From contig NZ_FNSV01000001.1 in NCBI RefSeq assembly GCF_900105905.1, positions 1-64,000 on the forward strand: a stretch of DNA of 64,000 bases. Direction: 5' to 3'. Source of the DNA: Rhodococcus koreensis. GTDB taxonomy: Bacteria > Actinomycetota > Actinomycetes > Mycobacteriales > Mycobacteriaceae. A model generated the notes under the pieces. It had not been told where the DNA came from and did no database searches. It saw only the letters and a program-made list of their open reading frames with translations. This document shows, in pieces, positions 17,456 to 26,735 of the stretch; position 1 is the stretch's first letter; the number at the start of each line of letters is the position of its first letter. Both the position numbers and the translations under genes were made by a program.

Positions 17456-20400
17456 CTAGGGTTTGGCACCTTTTGGTGAGTGGACAGTGACGGCTGGAGC
17501 GTTAGGGGTGGCGAGCGAGTTCGGGTCGCGTGGACTTGCCCAGGGGTGGACACCGGATCCTTCCGTGCCCCAGTTCTGTACCTCGCGCGTCAGCGCGGCC
17601 GCGGTGAGGCCGGTCGCGGTGAGGGTGCCGAGGACGGCGTGCCGGAAGGCCTCCTCGCGGTACATGTAGCGGCCGAGCCAACGATTGAGATCCTTCGGCA
17701 TTTCCAGCAGGTTGAACCCCGCGTTGCGGAACGGCTCGGCCCACTCCGGTAACGGCTGGCGATTTGCACTGTGGGCGATGAATATGTGGCTCAGGTCCTT
17801 GCCCGCGGCACCGCCCTGCAGTTTCCAATATTCCCTACTTTTGCTCTTGAACAGTCGATTCTCCCGAAACCACCGTTTGACCGCCAGCGTCTGCCTCCCC
17901 GTCTGAGCCCTGAGGACGAGGGGCACCTCGGAGCCGAATGCTTGCCAGCTTCCCCGGAGGGCGAGGCGCATGCCTTCGGCAGTCTCGCGCACCGCGACCT
18001 CGGCGCTGTTCCACACAGTCACCGGAATGATCCGCTTGATGGCTGGGCCTGCTACGCGGAGGACGCCGCCGGTGGCCATGTCGGTCCCAAGCGTGCGCAG
18101 GCTCGGTGCGTCCTCCAGTTCAGGGAACAACCAATGAAACCCGGTCCGCGAGATTGTCCAATAGGCTCCTGATTCGGCTGATGCTATGGCGAAGCCCTGC
18201 CAACTCAGCCAGCCGAATCCGCCTGCCGCGGAACCGCCCGCGGAGGTGCCCCCGAACCCCAATGTGACCGCGGCACCTGCCGCGATCCCACCGAGGGCAC
18301 TGAGCCACCCGATCCCGGCACCAACGACGGTGTAGCCGAAAGGCTTCAGTATCCCCGCACCCTCGTAGTCCTCGGGGTGTTCCACGGCGTCGTAGGCCGA
18401 GTAGCCCGCACCGAACACGGCGCCGAGAATGATCGGCACCGCGATGACGGCCGGGATCAACTCACCGGTGGGGTCGAGAAGGTCGACCGGGTCTCCGCCG
18501 GCGACCGCATACGGGTCCGCCGAGTTGATGGCGCCCCGCGGATCCCGTTGCAGAAACCGCGCTGTTACCGGGTCGTAGACGCGCCCGCGCATGTCGTACA
18601 GGACCGAACCTGTGATCAGGGTGTGACCCGCCCACGTCGGTGGCACATTGGGAGAAGGTTGGGGTGTGGTCCCGTCCGGGCCGAGCACGCGGGTGGCACC
18701 GAAGGCGCCGTAGTCGTATCGGGTCTGTACCGCGCCAGCGGCATCGGTGACACAAATGAGGCAGGAGTGGGCGTCGGCATGTCCGAAATGGTCGGTGCCG
18801 TCGCTGACCAGCACGATCGGATCACCGGATGGTCCAAAGACGGTTTGCCGCCGTGGGATGCCGGCCCGATCACTTTCGGCGACGGCTACACCACCGAAAT
18901 ACGCTGTCCGACGAACTGTGGGGCCACTTGTGCGCTCCACAACTCGTCCGAGCGGGTCGTATGCCTGCCGGAAGATGACCGACCCACCGGCGCTGACCTG
19001 TACGAGACGGCCCGCGGCGTCGTAGCGGTAGTCGAATCTCGGGTCGCGGGTGCGACGCCCGTCTGCGTCGTGCACCACCGGGGCGACCACGATGCCGGCC
19101 GGTGTGGTGCGCTCGATCGAACTGGGTGCGTGGTCGGCGTCCAGGGTAAAACGTTCGATGATCAGGCCTGCGGCGGCAGGGGTGCGGGTTTCGTCGATCG
19201 CGCCGGCGGCGTTGGCCGTCCAGTTCGTCTCTTCGCCCGGCTGCCCCACAAGGTCCGCGATCCGTGCGAGCTGCTCTGCTGGGCTGGGAGTCGGGCCTGT
19301 CGCCACTCCGGCAATCCCGCGGCGTTCCATGGATACCTGGCCGGTTACGTCGTGGTCGTAGACCCGATTGCCGTGTGACACGTCGTCGGTGAGCCGCGCG
19401 CGCCGGCGGCCGGTGGCGTCGTGGAGGTAGTGCACGTCGGCGAGAGCGGTTCCATCGGCAGCCAAGTGCCGAACGTCGGTGGTGCGCAGCACGGTGTCGT
19501 GGTGCAGCGAAGTTGCGGTTCCGTTGGCCAACTCCCGTCGGTTCAGCTGTTCGCCGCGCGCGAAGCCGTACCGTGCCAGGACCGCACCTGGCGGGTACGT
19601 CGTCAATGCGGCGTCTCCGGTCCTCTCCCGCCGGATCTCGGTCACGCGACCGAGCGGGTCCAACAGGTGCCGGTCCACACGCCCGTCGGGGTACCGGAGA
19701 TCAACATGCCCTGCGGCGTCGTCGTGTTGTGCGTGGGTCCTCCCGCCGGGACCGTCCTCTTCGACCAGCCGGCCCTGCTCGTCCCACCCGAGACCGAGGA
19801 CCGTGGCCCCTTGCGTCATTCGGACTGGGCGCCCGGCACCGTCCCGGTGGATGGTCAGGTCGTCCAGGCTGTCGAAGCCGGGTGCGGCGGTCCACCGCGC
19901 TCTTGTGATCAGACCGTCCGCTCCTCGATCGAAGGACACCGAGCATCCGCTGGGCGCGGTCTCGGCCTTCACCTCGCCGACCTCGTCGAAATCTCGCACG
20001 TCCACACGGCCACTCGGCCGGATCCGACGTGACCACCGGTCGTCTATCGTCCAATCCCACCGCGTCACGGCACCGGCCGGATCCGTGTACGAGGTGACCC
20101 GTCCACCGCTGTCGCGTGTCCACCGGTGCGCAATCGGATCGTCTGCGCCCAGCGCGGTCCCGATGAGGTCACCGACTGCGTCGTACTGCAGCGAACACGA
20201 TGACCCGGAGGGATCCACCGAGCCGGTCAGCAGATCCCTGTCGTCGTAGGCGAACGTGGTCGTTCCCGCATCGTCGCGCTTGCTAGCGAGGCGGCGCCGA
20301 GGATCCCAGGTTTCCTCCACCCGGTGCGTGCCGGCCGTGTCTGCCGCCACCAAGGCCACGGGTAGCCCGCGCACGTCGTACTCGCATGTCACCCGGTCCC

Positions 20401-23155
20401 CGACCGCGTCGATCGTCTCACGCAGCCGGCCGACGGAGTCGTAGTTGTACCGGGTGGACGCGCCCCGTTCGTCGATGGTCTCGACTACGAGCTCGTCGCT
20501 GTCGTGTCGGAAGACGGTCACTCGCGTTCCGACTTCTCGGCGGACGAGGCGCCCTCTTTCGTCCCATGATTGTCGAACATCGAGCAGGCTGGCGCTGGTC
20601 CCGGAACCGGTGTCTCCGGTGATCGTGATGCGAGTCAGCGCATCGTCCTCGGCGTATTCGTAGTTCGTTCGGGTACGCGTATCGGCGTTGCCGGGGCTGT
20701 CGACCCACCGCAGTCGTCCCCAGCCGTCGTACGAGAAATTCACCTTCCGCGCCGCCCCGTCGGTTGATTCGACGACTCGGCCACCCCGGTCGAACCGCTG
20801 TCGAACGTTTCGAGTCTCGCCGCTCAGTTCGATCCGCTCGTCGAGCACAAGGTGCCGTTCGTCGTAACGCACCGTGAGCAGGCGGCCGACGGGGTCGGTG
20901 ACACGGAGCGGGAAGCCCTCACCGTCACGAACGAAGCACCATCGACGCGGCATCGTCGTGTTCGCGGCGTACGTCGTCTCGACTAGCTGGCCCACCACGT
21001 CGAACACGAAGGTCTGGTTGATTGTCGATTCACCGGCCAACAGGTCTTGGCATTGTCCCGCCGGCGTCTCGACCGCAGCGATTTGCCCGTCAGGGCCGTA
21101 GCGGTAGGTGATGTCTCCGGTAGACCCGTCGACCGGCGGCCGACGGGTGCGCAGCACCCGCCCCAGCGCATCGAATTCGTGCTCGAACTGGGCCCCCGAC
21201 CCATCTGTGACGGTGACGACGTTGCCCCAGGCGTCGTAGGTGTAGTGCTCGCGCTCTAGCTCCGGGTCGGCCCCGGAAGCTCGCTCGATGAGTAGCCCCG
21301 CCGCAGGGCCCGTAGTGCCGTACGAGAGTCGGGTGCCGCGTCCGACTGCGGAGGTGTGCTCTGTTACGAATCCCTCTGGGCTGTAGGTGAAGTGCTCGAT
21401 CGCGGTCTGCGCAGTCCCGTCCGGCAGGGTAGCCACCGGGTGCTCTACAGTCATCAGCGCACCGACTCCCCGGGGGTCGGTGTCGGTGTCGTACGTCAGC
21501 CGGGTCACGTGCCCTGCTTCGTTCGTCATGGTCGCCAGTTGGTGGTTCCGCGGCTCGTAGGTGCATCGCATCACGGTGCGTGAGGGTGCGATCGCGGTCG
21601 GTGGGGCAATCAGGGAGATCGTGAGCACGTTGCCCGTCGCTCGCGGGTCTTGGTTTCCGCTGTCGTACGTCATGCCGACCCCCAGGCCGTCGGGTTCCCA
21701 CCGGGACACAACGTTGCCCTGCTCGTCGTAGCGCCAAGTATGTGCCAGCACCCGCATCGATCCGTCGCGCACGAGCCGGAAACGATGGTCGAGGAGATCT
21801 CCGAACGAATTGAAGGTGTAGACGTGGAGCACCCCCGGGTCGATCACTTCGACTCGTCGAGCGGGTGCATCGACCAACTCGGCAGCCAGCGGCACATCCT
21901 GTAACAACGTCGCGGCGTACAGCGCCTCCCAGACCCCGTAAACCTGGCGGACCACTCGACCGAAGTCGAGGGATCCGGGATCACTGCCGTATTCGTTTTC
22001 CACGGTGCAGCGGCCGACCGAATCTATGACTCGTATCAGGCCGTGCAGCAGGGCAGGGTGTGTGCGAAACCGGTCGTATTCGAAGCGTGTGGTCATCCCG
22101 TCGGGCGAGTCTGGGGTCGGTGGTGTGGTCACTGCGGCGAGGTGTTCGATGTCCACGTCGTGGGTGTAGCGCCACGTTCGCCCGGTGTGGTCTGCGAGCG
22201 CCTCGAGTAGACCGCAGTCGCCGTATTCGAATCGAAGGAATCTGCCGTCTTTGTCAGCCACGCGGGCGAGCCGGCCCTCCGCGTCGTAGAGCAGGTCGTG
22301 TCCATTGCCGAAGCGATCTTCGACCCGGACAAGCGGAAAGCGTTCAGTCAGCGGGAATCCGGGCGGTCGGGCAAGAACCCGGGTAATTCCGCTGATGTCT
22401 CTCAGACGGTACTGCCGGTCCGTTGGCCCGACGCCGTCGACGCGTTCCAGTCGCTGCCGGACTCCCCTCGGGGCCCCGTAACTGCCGTCCGGCCGCCGCG
22501 GAAAGACGTTTTCATTGAGATCACCCGTCCACACCGCCAGACCGCCGTCGGCCAGCTCACGGCCGTACACGTCATAGTTGTGATCCCAGTTCCAGCCCCA
22601 CGGCCCGAACCACGGCTCGCCGCTACGGTAGACGCGGTCCAACCGCAAATCCATCCCGCCCGCGCTCGGGAGGACGACATCAGTAAAGCGTGCTTCGAAC
22701 TGGCCGGTCGCGACCAGTACCGGTTCGGCTACCTGAACACCACCCTGTCGATCCGGCTGGCCGAACGACGGGTGCGGCTGGTGACGGGGTGGGCGGTTGC
22801 GTTTCACATCTTCCACTGCCTCGTCAATCTCCTCGGTCGCCGTTCCGGCGGCCTCCAGAGCGTCGGCGACGGCGTAGTCGGGAAGCGGGTTCGACGGGTC
22901 GAGGTACTGCTGGGTAAGCGGTCGCGGATCGGGCTCCGCCGGCGCAGGTTGAGGTTCGCCGGTGTCAACCGGTGGTGACGGGGCGCCCAACGAGTCTGCG
23001 CTGTCGCCACCGGGCGGGGGCGTCGCGGCAGGCACTTCGCCGAGCGGTCGCGCAAGCGGACTGTCACACATCGCGTCAAAAGTCACTAGCCAGGTTCCAG
23101 GGTGAATGGCTGAGGGAATCTGGCAGATGATTTTGGGGCCATCCGGCGGCGGCAT
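17456..23155 (-). CDS. Rhs/YD-repeat protein with candidate toxin tip
   Basis: This 1899-residue protein has about 1450 residues of YD repeats (recurrent YDxxGxL/R, e.g. YDAEGRLARV, YDSVGRLRET). They end in a typical Rhs core motif: DMRGRVYDPVTARFLQRDP then a DPVDLLDPTGE closure near residue 1560. The N-terminal 140 residues are Pro-rich with no secretion signal. After the core come two Gly/Ala-rich hydrophobic stretches (about 1563-1640), then a variable tail containing GKDLSHIFIAHSANRQPLPEW and GFNLLEMPKDLNRWLG. The pattern of His residues, an Asn and a downstream N-W helix recalls HNH/AHH-type nucleases carried by polymorphic toxins. That is a weak, motif-level match. No immunity gene follows; the next gene is the PASTA protein. 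Confidence 0.8.
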   Translation of the reverse strand: MPPPDGPKIICQIPSAIHPGTWLVTFDAMCDSPLARPLGEVPAATPPPGGDSADSLGAPSPPVDTGEPQPAPAEPDPRPLTQQYLDPSNPLPDYAVADALEAAGTATEEIDEAVEDVKRNRPPRHQPHPSFGQPDRQGGVQVAEPVLVATGQFEARFTDVVLPSAGGMDLRLDRVYRSGEPWFGPWGWNWDHNYDVYGRELADGGLAVWTGDLNENVFPRRPDGSYGAPRGVRQRLERVDGVGPTDRQYRLRDISGITRVLARPPGFPLTERFPLVRVEDRFGNGHDLLYDAEGRLARVADKDGRFLRFEYGDCGLLEALADHTGRTWRYTHDVDIEHLAAVTTPPTPDSPDGMTTRFEYDRFRTHPALLHGLIRVIDSVGRCTVENEYGSDPGSLDFGRVVRQVYGVWEALYAATLLQDVPLAAELVDAPARRVEVIDPGVLHVYTFNSFGDLLDHRFRLVRDGSMRVLAHTWRYDEQGNVVSRWEPDGLGVGMTYDSGNQDPRATGNVLTISLIAPPTAIAPSRTVMRCTYEPRNHQLATMTNEAGHVTRLTYDTDTDPRGVGALMTVEHPVATLPDGTAQTAIEHFTYSPEGFVTEHTSAVGRGTRLSYGTTGPAAGLLIERASGADPELEREHYTYDAWGNVVTVTDGSGAQFEHEFDALGRVLRTRRPPVDGSTGDITYRYGPDGQIAAVETPAGQCQDLLAGESTINQTFVFDVVGQLVETTYAANTTMPRRWCFVRDGEGFPLRVTDPVGRLLTVRYDERHLVLDERIELSGETRNVRQRFDRGGRVVESTDGAARKVNFSYDGWGRLRWVDSPGNADTRTRTNYEYAEDDALTRITITGDTGSGTSASLLDVRQSWDERGRLVRREVGTRVTVFRHDSDELVVETIDERGASTRYNYDSVGRLRETIDAVGDRVTCEYDVRGLPVALVAADTAGTHRVEETWDPRRRLASKRDDAGTTTFAYDDRDLLTGSVDPSGSSCSLQYDAVGDLIGTALGADDPIAHRWTRDSGGRVTSYTDPAGAVTRWDWTIDDRWSRRIRPSGRVDVRDFDEVGEVKAETAPSGCSVSFDRGADGLITRARWTAAPGFDSLDDLTIHRDGAGRPVRMTQGATVLGLGWDEQGRLVEEDGPGGRTHAQHDDAAGHVDLRYPDGRVDRHLLDPLGRVTEIRRERTGDAALTTYPPGAVLARYGFARGEQLNRRELANGTATSLHHDTVLRTTDVRHLAADGTALADVHYLHDATGRRRARLTDDVSHGNRVYDHDVTGQVSMERRGIAGVATGPTPSPAEQLARIADLVGQPGEETNWTANAAGAIDETRTPAAAGLIIERFTLDADHAPSSIERTTPAGIVVAPVVHDADGRRTRDPRFDYRYDAAGRLVQVSAGGSVIFRQAYDPLGRVVERTSGPTVRRTAYFGGVAVAESDRAGIPRRQTVFGPSGDPIVLVSDGTDHFGHADAHSCLICVTDAAGAVQTRYDYGAFGATRVLGPDGTTPQPSPNVPPTWAGHTLITGSVLYDMRGRVYDPVTARFLQRDPRGAINSADPYAVAGGDPVDLLDPTGELIPAVIAVPIILGAVFGAGYSAYDAVEHPEDYEGAGILKPFGYTVVGAGIGWLSALGGIAAGAAVTLGFGGTSAGGSAAGGFGWLSWQGFAIASAESGAYWTISRTGFHWLFPELEDAPSLRTLGTDMATGGVLRVAGPAIKRIIPVTVWNSAEVAVRETAEGMRLALRGSWQAFGSEVPLVLRAQTGRQTLAVKRWFRENRLFKSKSREYWKLQGGAAGKDLSHIFIAHSANRQPLPEWAEPFRNAGFNLLEMPKDLNRWLGRYMYREEAFRHAVLGTLTATGLTAAALTREVQNWGTEGSGVHPWASPRDPNSLATPNAPAVTVHSPKGAKP

Positions 23156-23803
23156 CGTTGCAACCTTTCAGAATTCGACGCGGAGAGCCACTCTGTGAAG
23201 CTGAAGCTGGCTCGGTCCTACGAAAGGTCGGGGAGCCGTTAAGCGCGCGATCGCCATTGGCAGCCCTTCCTTCAAATCATGGGGCACGGTCCCAGCTCAA
23301 CCGATCCTGCTGTTGCATAAACCGCCTACCCCAGACTCCCACCCGGGGCTCATCCGAACACCGGTATCACTCGAATTCCAACTCGACACGCGGCCAGCAA
23401 TGACAATGAAGTACCCGGGTTCGATGCCGACATCACCATGGACGATCGCGGCCGTCCGTGACGGCGAACCTCCCTGGCCGATGCCCTCGTCGACGCCCTC
23501 ACCAACCGCCCCGGAACCGACCGCGCACCCCACGGGGGCTGTTTACCGCGGTAGACACCTGACAAATCGGACACATTCCGCTTGATTCATGTCTTCCGAA
23601 ACTGGCAAACGGATTGACTGGTGGACGACCCCGACGGGCTGTTGGGCCGATGTGGCCTTCGGTGCGCGCGACAAGGCTGCCGTGTCTCGTCCGTCGGTGT
23701 CTCAGAATCGGCCGTTTATGAAACTGACGCTCAAGGTTCGGAACTGAAGCTTCCCGCCGGAGACGCTCAACAGACGACTCGAAATTACGTGCGAGATAGC
23801 GGC
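23156..23803. other. Intergenic stretch between Rhs and RiPP-like operons
   Basis: About 650 bp with no intact gene. A broken plus-strand reading (around 23410-23560, ...GFDADITMDDRGRP then TSLADALVDALTNRPGTDRA) suggests an eroded coding fragment. The stretch also marks a change in base composition: the minus-strand operon to its right is visibly AT-richer. It is a plausible insertion boundary. Confidence 0.4.
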
Positions 23804-24895
23804 TTAGGCAGGGAATAGCGGTAGGCGCCGTCGCACGTTCCCACTAGCCATGCCATCATCTGATATGACACCGTCGGAAGCCCATAATGAATGCAGAGAA
23901 GCGGGATTCAAGAGTCCGATCGCATCTAAGACCGTTATCTCGTCGGCGATTGTTCGCGCCATCTCTTTAACGGCTGGCTCAACGTATTCGCGGATGCCCG
24001 GAGTTGTGAACAATCGGGCACAGGCCTCGCAATTGCCACCCACCTCACTCTTTGGAGGGATTTCCACTCCCCACCTGTTCCCTATCCATTCGATGATATT
24101 ATAGGGGCCCCGCAAGTAGATCCAGTTCAGCAGCGAATTCTGCATTCCACGTTCGATTGCGCTCCGTAGGTTCTCTGGCCGAAAGTTGCTGTCGAGGACG
24201 AGTTGCTCCGTATCTGGAATAACACCACAACACGCAAGTAACTTGTTTTTAGCACTCAGAGTCGGGCCTGTTAACACGAATGGGCACGGACCGACAGTGC
24301 GTTGGGGCCGAAGGCCTGCCTCCTGGAGCTGCTCAACCGCACGCCCTGTGAGGTTGAGCGGAGTTTCCGCATGCCGAAGCTGCTCCTCTCCTTCAATACC
24401 CAGCTCGGCTCGCACTCGCTCGGTGGTCCATTTGCTGTTCGCGGCCTGAACGGTCGAAATTCCGACGTCAAGGCCAAGCCTCTTTGCGCCCGTCCAGGCG
24501 TTTCGAACATTCGCGAAGTCGACGAATTTCTCATGGAAGTCGTCCCATGAGACACTTAGTTCATCCAACCCTGCATCTACAAGGGGTCGGAGACGTTTCT
24601 CGCAAGATCTATCTGATTTTGCCCAGTACGCCGAGGTAACTATCCGTGTTTTAGCTCCCTTCCCTGAGGCGCGTCGAACCAAATTCACGAGTGCGTCTCC
24701 GAGCAAGAAAGGCTCCCCGCCGGTAAATGCGATTAATCGGATTCCCTCAGGAATCTCATCAATTGTAGCTGCGATGTGATCGAAATGGAGTCGATCACGG
24801 TTTTGCGGGCTCGATGAGAAGCAACAATGGGCACAGGAAAGAGGACATGTGTAAGTGACATGGATTGCAAAGCTGAGAAGTGGTACTTTCGCCAT
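23804..24895 (-). CDS. Radical SAM enzyme, candidate RiPP maturase
   Basis: The start at 24895 (MAKVPLLSF) has a purine-rich site upstream; it gives 363 residues. The radical SAM CxxxCxxC motif is CPLSCAHC (Cys17, 21, 24), followed by FTGGEP, the classic GGEP-type SAM-binding motif. C-terminal cysteines in GPCPF, LACCG and GNCEACARLF could bind an auxiliary cluster, though the spacing is not a standard SPASM domain. The gene is last in a minus-strand operon, 25 nt after a small protein with a leader-like sequence. Radical SAM proteins of this kind modify peptides, making sulfur-carbon or carbon-carbon crosslinks or epimers. The reaction cannot be read from sequence. Confidence 0.8.
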   Translation of the reverse strand: MAKVPLLSFAIHVTYTCPLSCAHCCFSSSPQNRDRLHFDHIAATIDEIPEGIRLIAFTGGEPFLLGDALVNLVRRASGKGAKTRIVTSAYWAKSDRSCEKRLRPLVDAGLDELSVSWDDFHEKFVDFANVRNAWTGAKRLGLDVGISTVQAANSKWTTERVRAELGIEGEEQLRHAETPLNLTGRAVEQLQEAGLRPQRTVGPCPFVLTGPTLSAKNKLLACCGVIPDTEQLVLDSNFRPENLRSAIERGMQNSLLNWIYLRGPYNIIEWIGNRWGVEIPPKSEVGGNCEACARLFTTPGIREYVEPAVKEMARTIADEITVLDAIGLLNPASLHSLWASDGVISDDGMASGNVRRRLPLFPA

Positions 24896-24920
24896 TGTCT
24901 TGCTTTCTGCATTTAGACTG

Positions 24921-25265
24921 CTACTCGGGGATGGCAACTGCAGTTTCCCTGGTTGAGGCTAAGGAATACGAGCTCTCGCCTATGGCAATTACCCAAAGAC
25001 CCTCTCTTGTATCCCTTTTAGACAGATCGATTTCTTCACGAGTCGAAAAAGGCTGTAGTGCATACTTCAGCTTATTGGCAAGTCCGTCGGATATGGTCAA
25101 GTGATGCTCGGCCAGCACCGCCTTGGGATCGTCTTTGAATGACTGAAATCCGGAATCCGTATTCAAAAATTCTTCAAAGGACTTCCGTTCAAACCCCTCC
25201 TTCGCAACATCAACCGTTTCACCGTCGATTTTAACCTGGACGTGATGCGCCTTTCGCTGAGACAT
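24921..25265 (-). CDS. Candidate RiPP precursor (NHLP-like leader)
   Basis: The start at 25265 (MSQRKAHHVQVKIDG) gives 114 residues. Its middle (FQSFKDDPKAVLAEHHLTIS) resembles the DP-x-x-x-L-x-E-x-G/H-L motif of nitrile-hydratase-like leader peptides (NHLP), used by many RiPP pathways. The C-terminal 40 residues (REEIDLSKRDTREGLWVIAI, GESSYSLASTRETAVAIPE) contain Trp, Tyr and several Ser/Thr and no Cys. A modified core there would be Trp/Tyr/Ser-based rather than thioether from Cys. It lies directly before a radical SAM gene. It could instead be a small accessory protein. Confidence 0.55.
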   Translation of the reverse strand: MSQRKAHHVQVKIDGETVDVAKEGFERKSFEEFLNTDSGFQSFKDDPKAVLAEHHLTISDGLANKLKYALQPFSTREEIDLSKRDTREGLWVIAIGESSYSLASTRETAVAIPE

Positions 25266-25390
25266 TTCCCTCCGTCCGGAGTTTGATAAATTAGAATGCA
25301 ATTTTCGACTCGGTATCGGCATATCGGCCAGCGTCTCCTCGCAGCCCGGCACTGCTGCAGAGGTGCCCGATTAAAAGCAAAAATTTCTGC

Positions 25391-25714
25391 TTATCTGCGA
25401 GTGGACATGTTGGCCAAAAAGGCTTGGAAGTCGTCAGCCTCTGCACCGCATAGTCCGTCTAAGGAATATTTAGCGGCGTCAAAGAACGCCCCCGCATTCG
25501 TCCGATCACGCAACGTTGGGTCAACACATGCCGTTGCCAGGCGTTTACTCATTTCTTCGAAGGAATCGTCTACTTCGCGCAGTAGCAGTTTGCGTTCTTC
25601 TCCCGTAAGTTTCAACCCGGCTAGAGCGTATTCGTCACCGGCGGCTAGCGAACGACAGGCCCACGGACTGTCCACGAGCCGCCTTATCGCCAATGCAGTA
25701 TCTTGTGGTGTCAT
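25391..25714 (-). CDS. Small helical protein of the RiPP-like operon
   Basis: The ATG at 25714 follows AAAGGA. The 107-residue helical protein reads MTPQDTALAIRRLVDSPWAC, RSLAAGDEYALAGLKLTGEE. The pattern of short helix, aromatic residue and A-G-L-x-L-T-xEE resembles LigA-type small proteins (protocatechuate dioxygenase alpha subunit fold), which occur in several actinobacterial RiPP clusters as precursors or leader-binding proteins. That match is from memory and uncertain. It contains two Cys near residues 20 and 65 (TACVDP) and one in GLCGAEADDF. It lies between the 335-residue protein and the NHLP-like candidate. Confidence 0.5.
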   Translation of the reverse strand: MTPQDTALAIRRLVDSPWACRSLAAGDEYALAGLKLTGEERKLLLREVDDSFEEMSKRLATACVDPTLRDRTNAGAFFDAAKYSLDGLCGAEADDFQAFLANMSTRR

Positions 25715-25727
25715 ATCGCAAATCCTT

Positions 25728-26735
25728 TCATTGCCGGGAATAAACTGGGTTTGATTCGGACGACGCGAGGGAAAGCAATAATAAGCACCAGACAATCTCG
25801 GGATGATACTGAGCAGCAAACTCGTACCGCCGGCGATGGTCGTCTCGAAGTTTATTTGCGAGGAGCAGGGAGTGATTTGGACGGACGAACCATCTTTCAT
25901 CGGAGCGAGTTCTTAAGGTACTCAGCACGGTCTCCCAGGCAGGTAGATCGGTTTCGCACATCATTGCGGCAAGAAGCAATTCCATAAGCAAGTCATCGTC
26001 GCCGACTTCAAATGTGCGTTGTACTTGAAACTTAATTATTGACGATGACACGTCAGTGTTCACTTCGCTAGGGAGTCTACGCTTGCCGAAGTTCGTTAGG
26101 TAAAAAATCTCGTGAGTAAATGAATACACATCGCAACGCCGTAGAAGTTCCGGCGATTCGGTGCTGCTGCACAGCAGCTGGCTGTTGAGGTCTACCCAAT
26201 GGAAGAAAGGCAGTCTGCGCGAATAGGACAGTAGATGCCTGAAGCACAGCTCTGTTGCCGGGTCGCGGTATAGTTGCCGGAATCCAGGACGGAGTAATAG
26301 TGCCCGTGCTCTCACGACGTTGGCTGGAGACGTGTATAAGAGCAATTGGGCCGTCGGCAGAATGTCGGAGGTATCCACCTCGGCAAAGGGACTGTCGGAT
26401 ACACGGATCAGAATATCTTCGAGAATCTCGAATTCCTGCGGAAGATGGTGCGAGGATCGATTTGCGACGCTAACAAGGATAGACAATTCACTCAGCCGCA
26501 TAAGTGCTTCACTACTATGGCAACTTTCGCTAAAACCACAAATCGGCGGGCGCGCGAAAAAATCGTTTATCAAATAGTCGGCGTAACCGGCAACCCTTAA
26601 CAGGGCCGCTCGGAGACTGCCGTTTAAATCGAGACTACTCAGAGTGCGGCGGTCGATTCCCGCATTCTCAGGCCGATCGCAATCGTCGGACAAGAGTTGC
26701 GGCATAGCCGGGTCACCGATCGTCTTGTGGATCAC
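25728..26735 (-). CDS. Conserved helical protein of the RiPP-like operon
   Basis: The 335-residue soluble protein contains CDVYSFTHEIFYLTNFGKRR, a THxIFYLTxFG motif that I associate, tentatively, with DUF6895-type actinobacterial proteins found beside radical SAM genes. The rest is alpha-helical with no catalytic motif I recognise. Its start overlaps the stop of the protease gene by 4 nt (ATGA), so the two are coupled, and it ends 13 nt before the next ATG. Its role could be peptide binding or regulation within the pathway. Confidence 0.65.
   Translation of the reverse strand: MIHKTIGDPAMPQLLSDDCDRPENAGIDRRTLSSLDLNGSLRAALLRVAGYADYLINDFFARPPICGFSESCHSSEALMRLSELSILVSVANRSSHHLPQEFEILEDILIRVSDSPFAEVDTSDILPTAQLLLYTSPANVVRARALLLRPGFRQLYRDPATELCFRHLLSYSRRLPFFHWVDLNSQLLCSSTESPELLRRCDVYSFTHEIFYLTNFGKRRLPSEVNTDVSSSIIKFQVQRTFEVGDDDLLMELLLAAMMCETDLPAWETVLSTLRTRSDERWFVRPNHSLLLANKLRDDHRRRYEFAAQYHPEIVWCLLLLSLASSESNPVYSRQ

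Noticed and set aside
18377..19378. Long plus-strand frames opposite the Rhs gene
   Set aside because: They are antisense shadows of the highly GC-biased Rhs coding sequence; no ribosome site or motif, and the minus frame is strongly supported.
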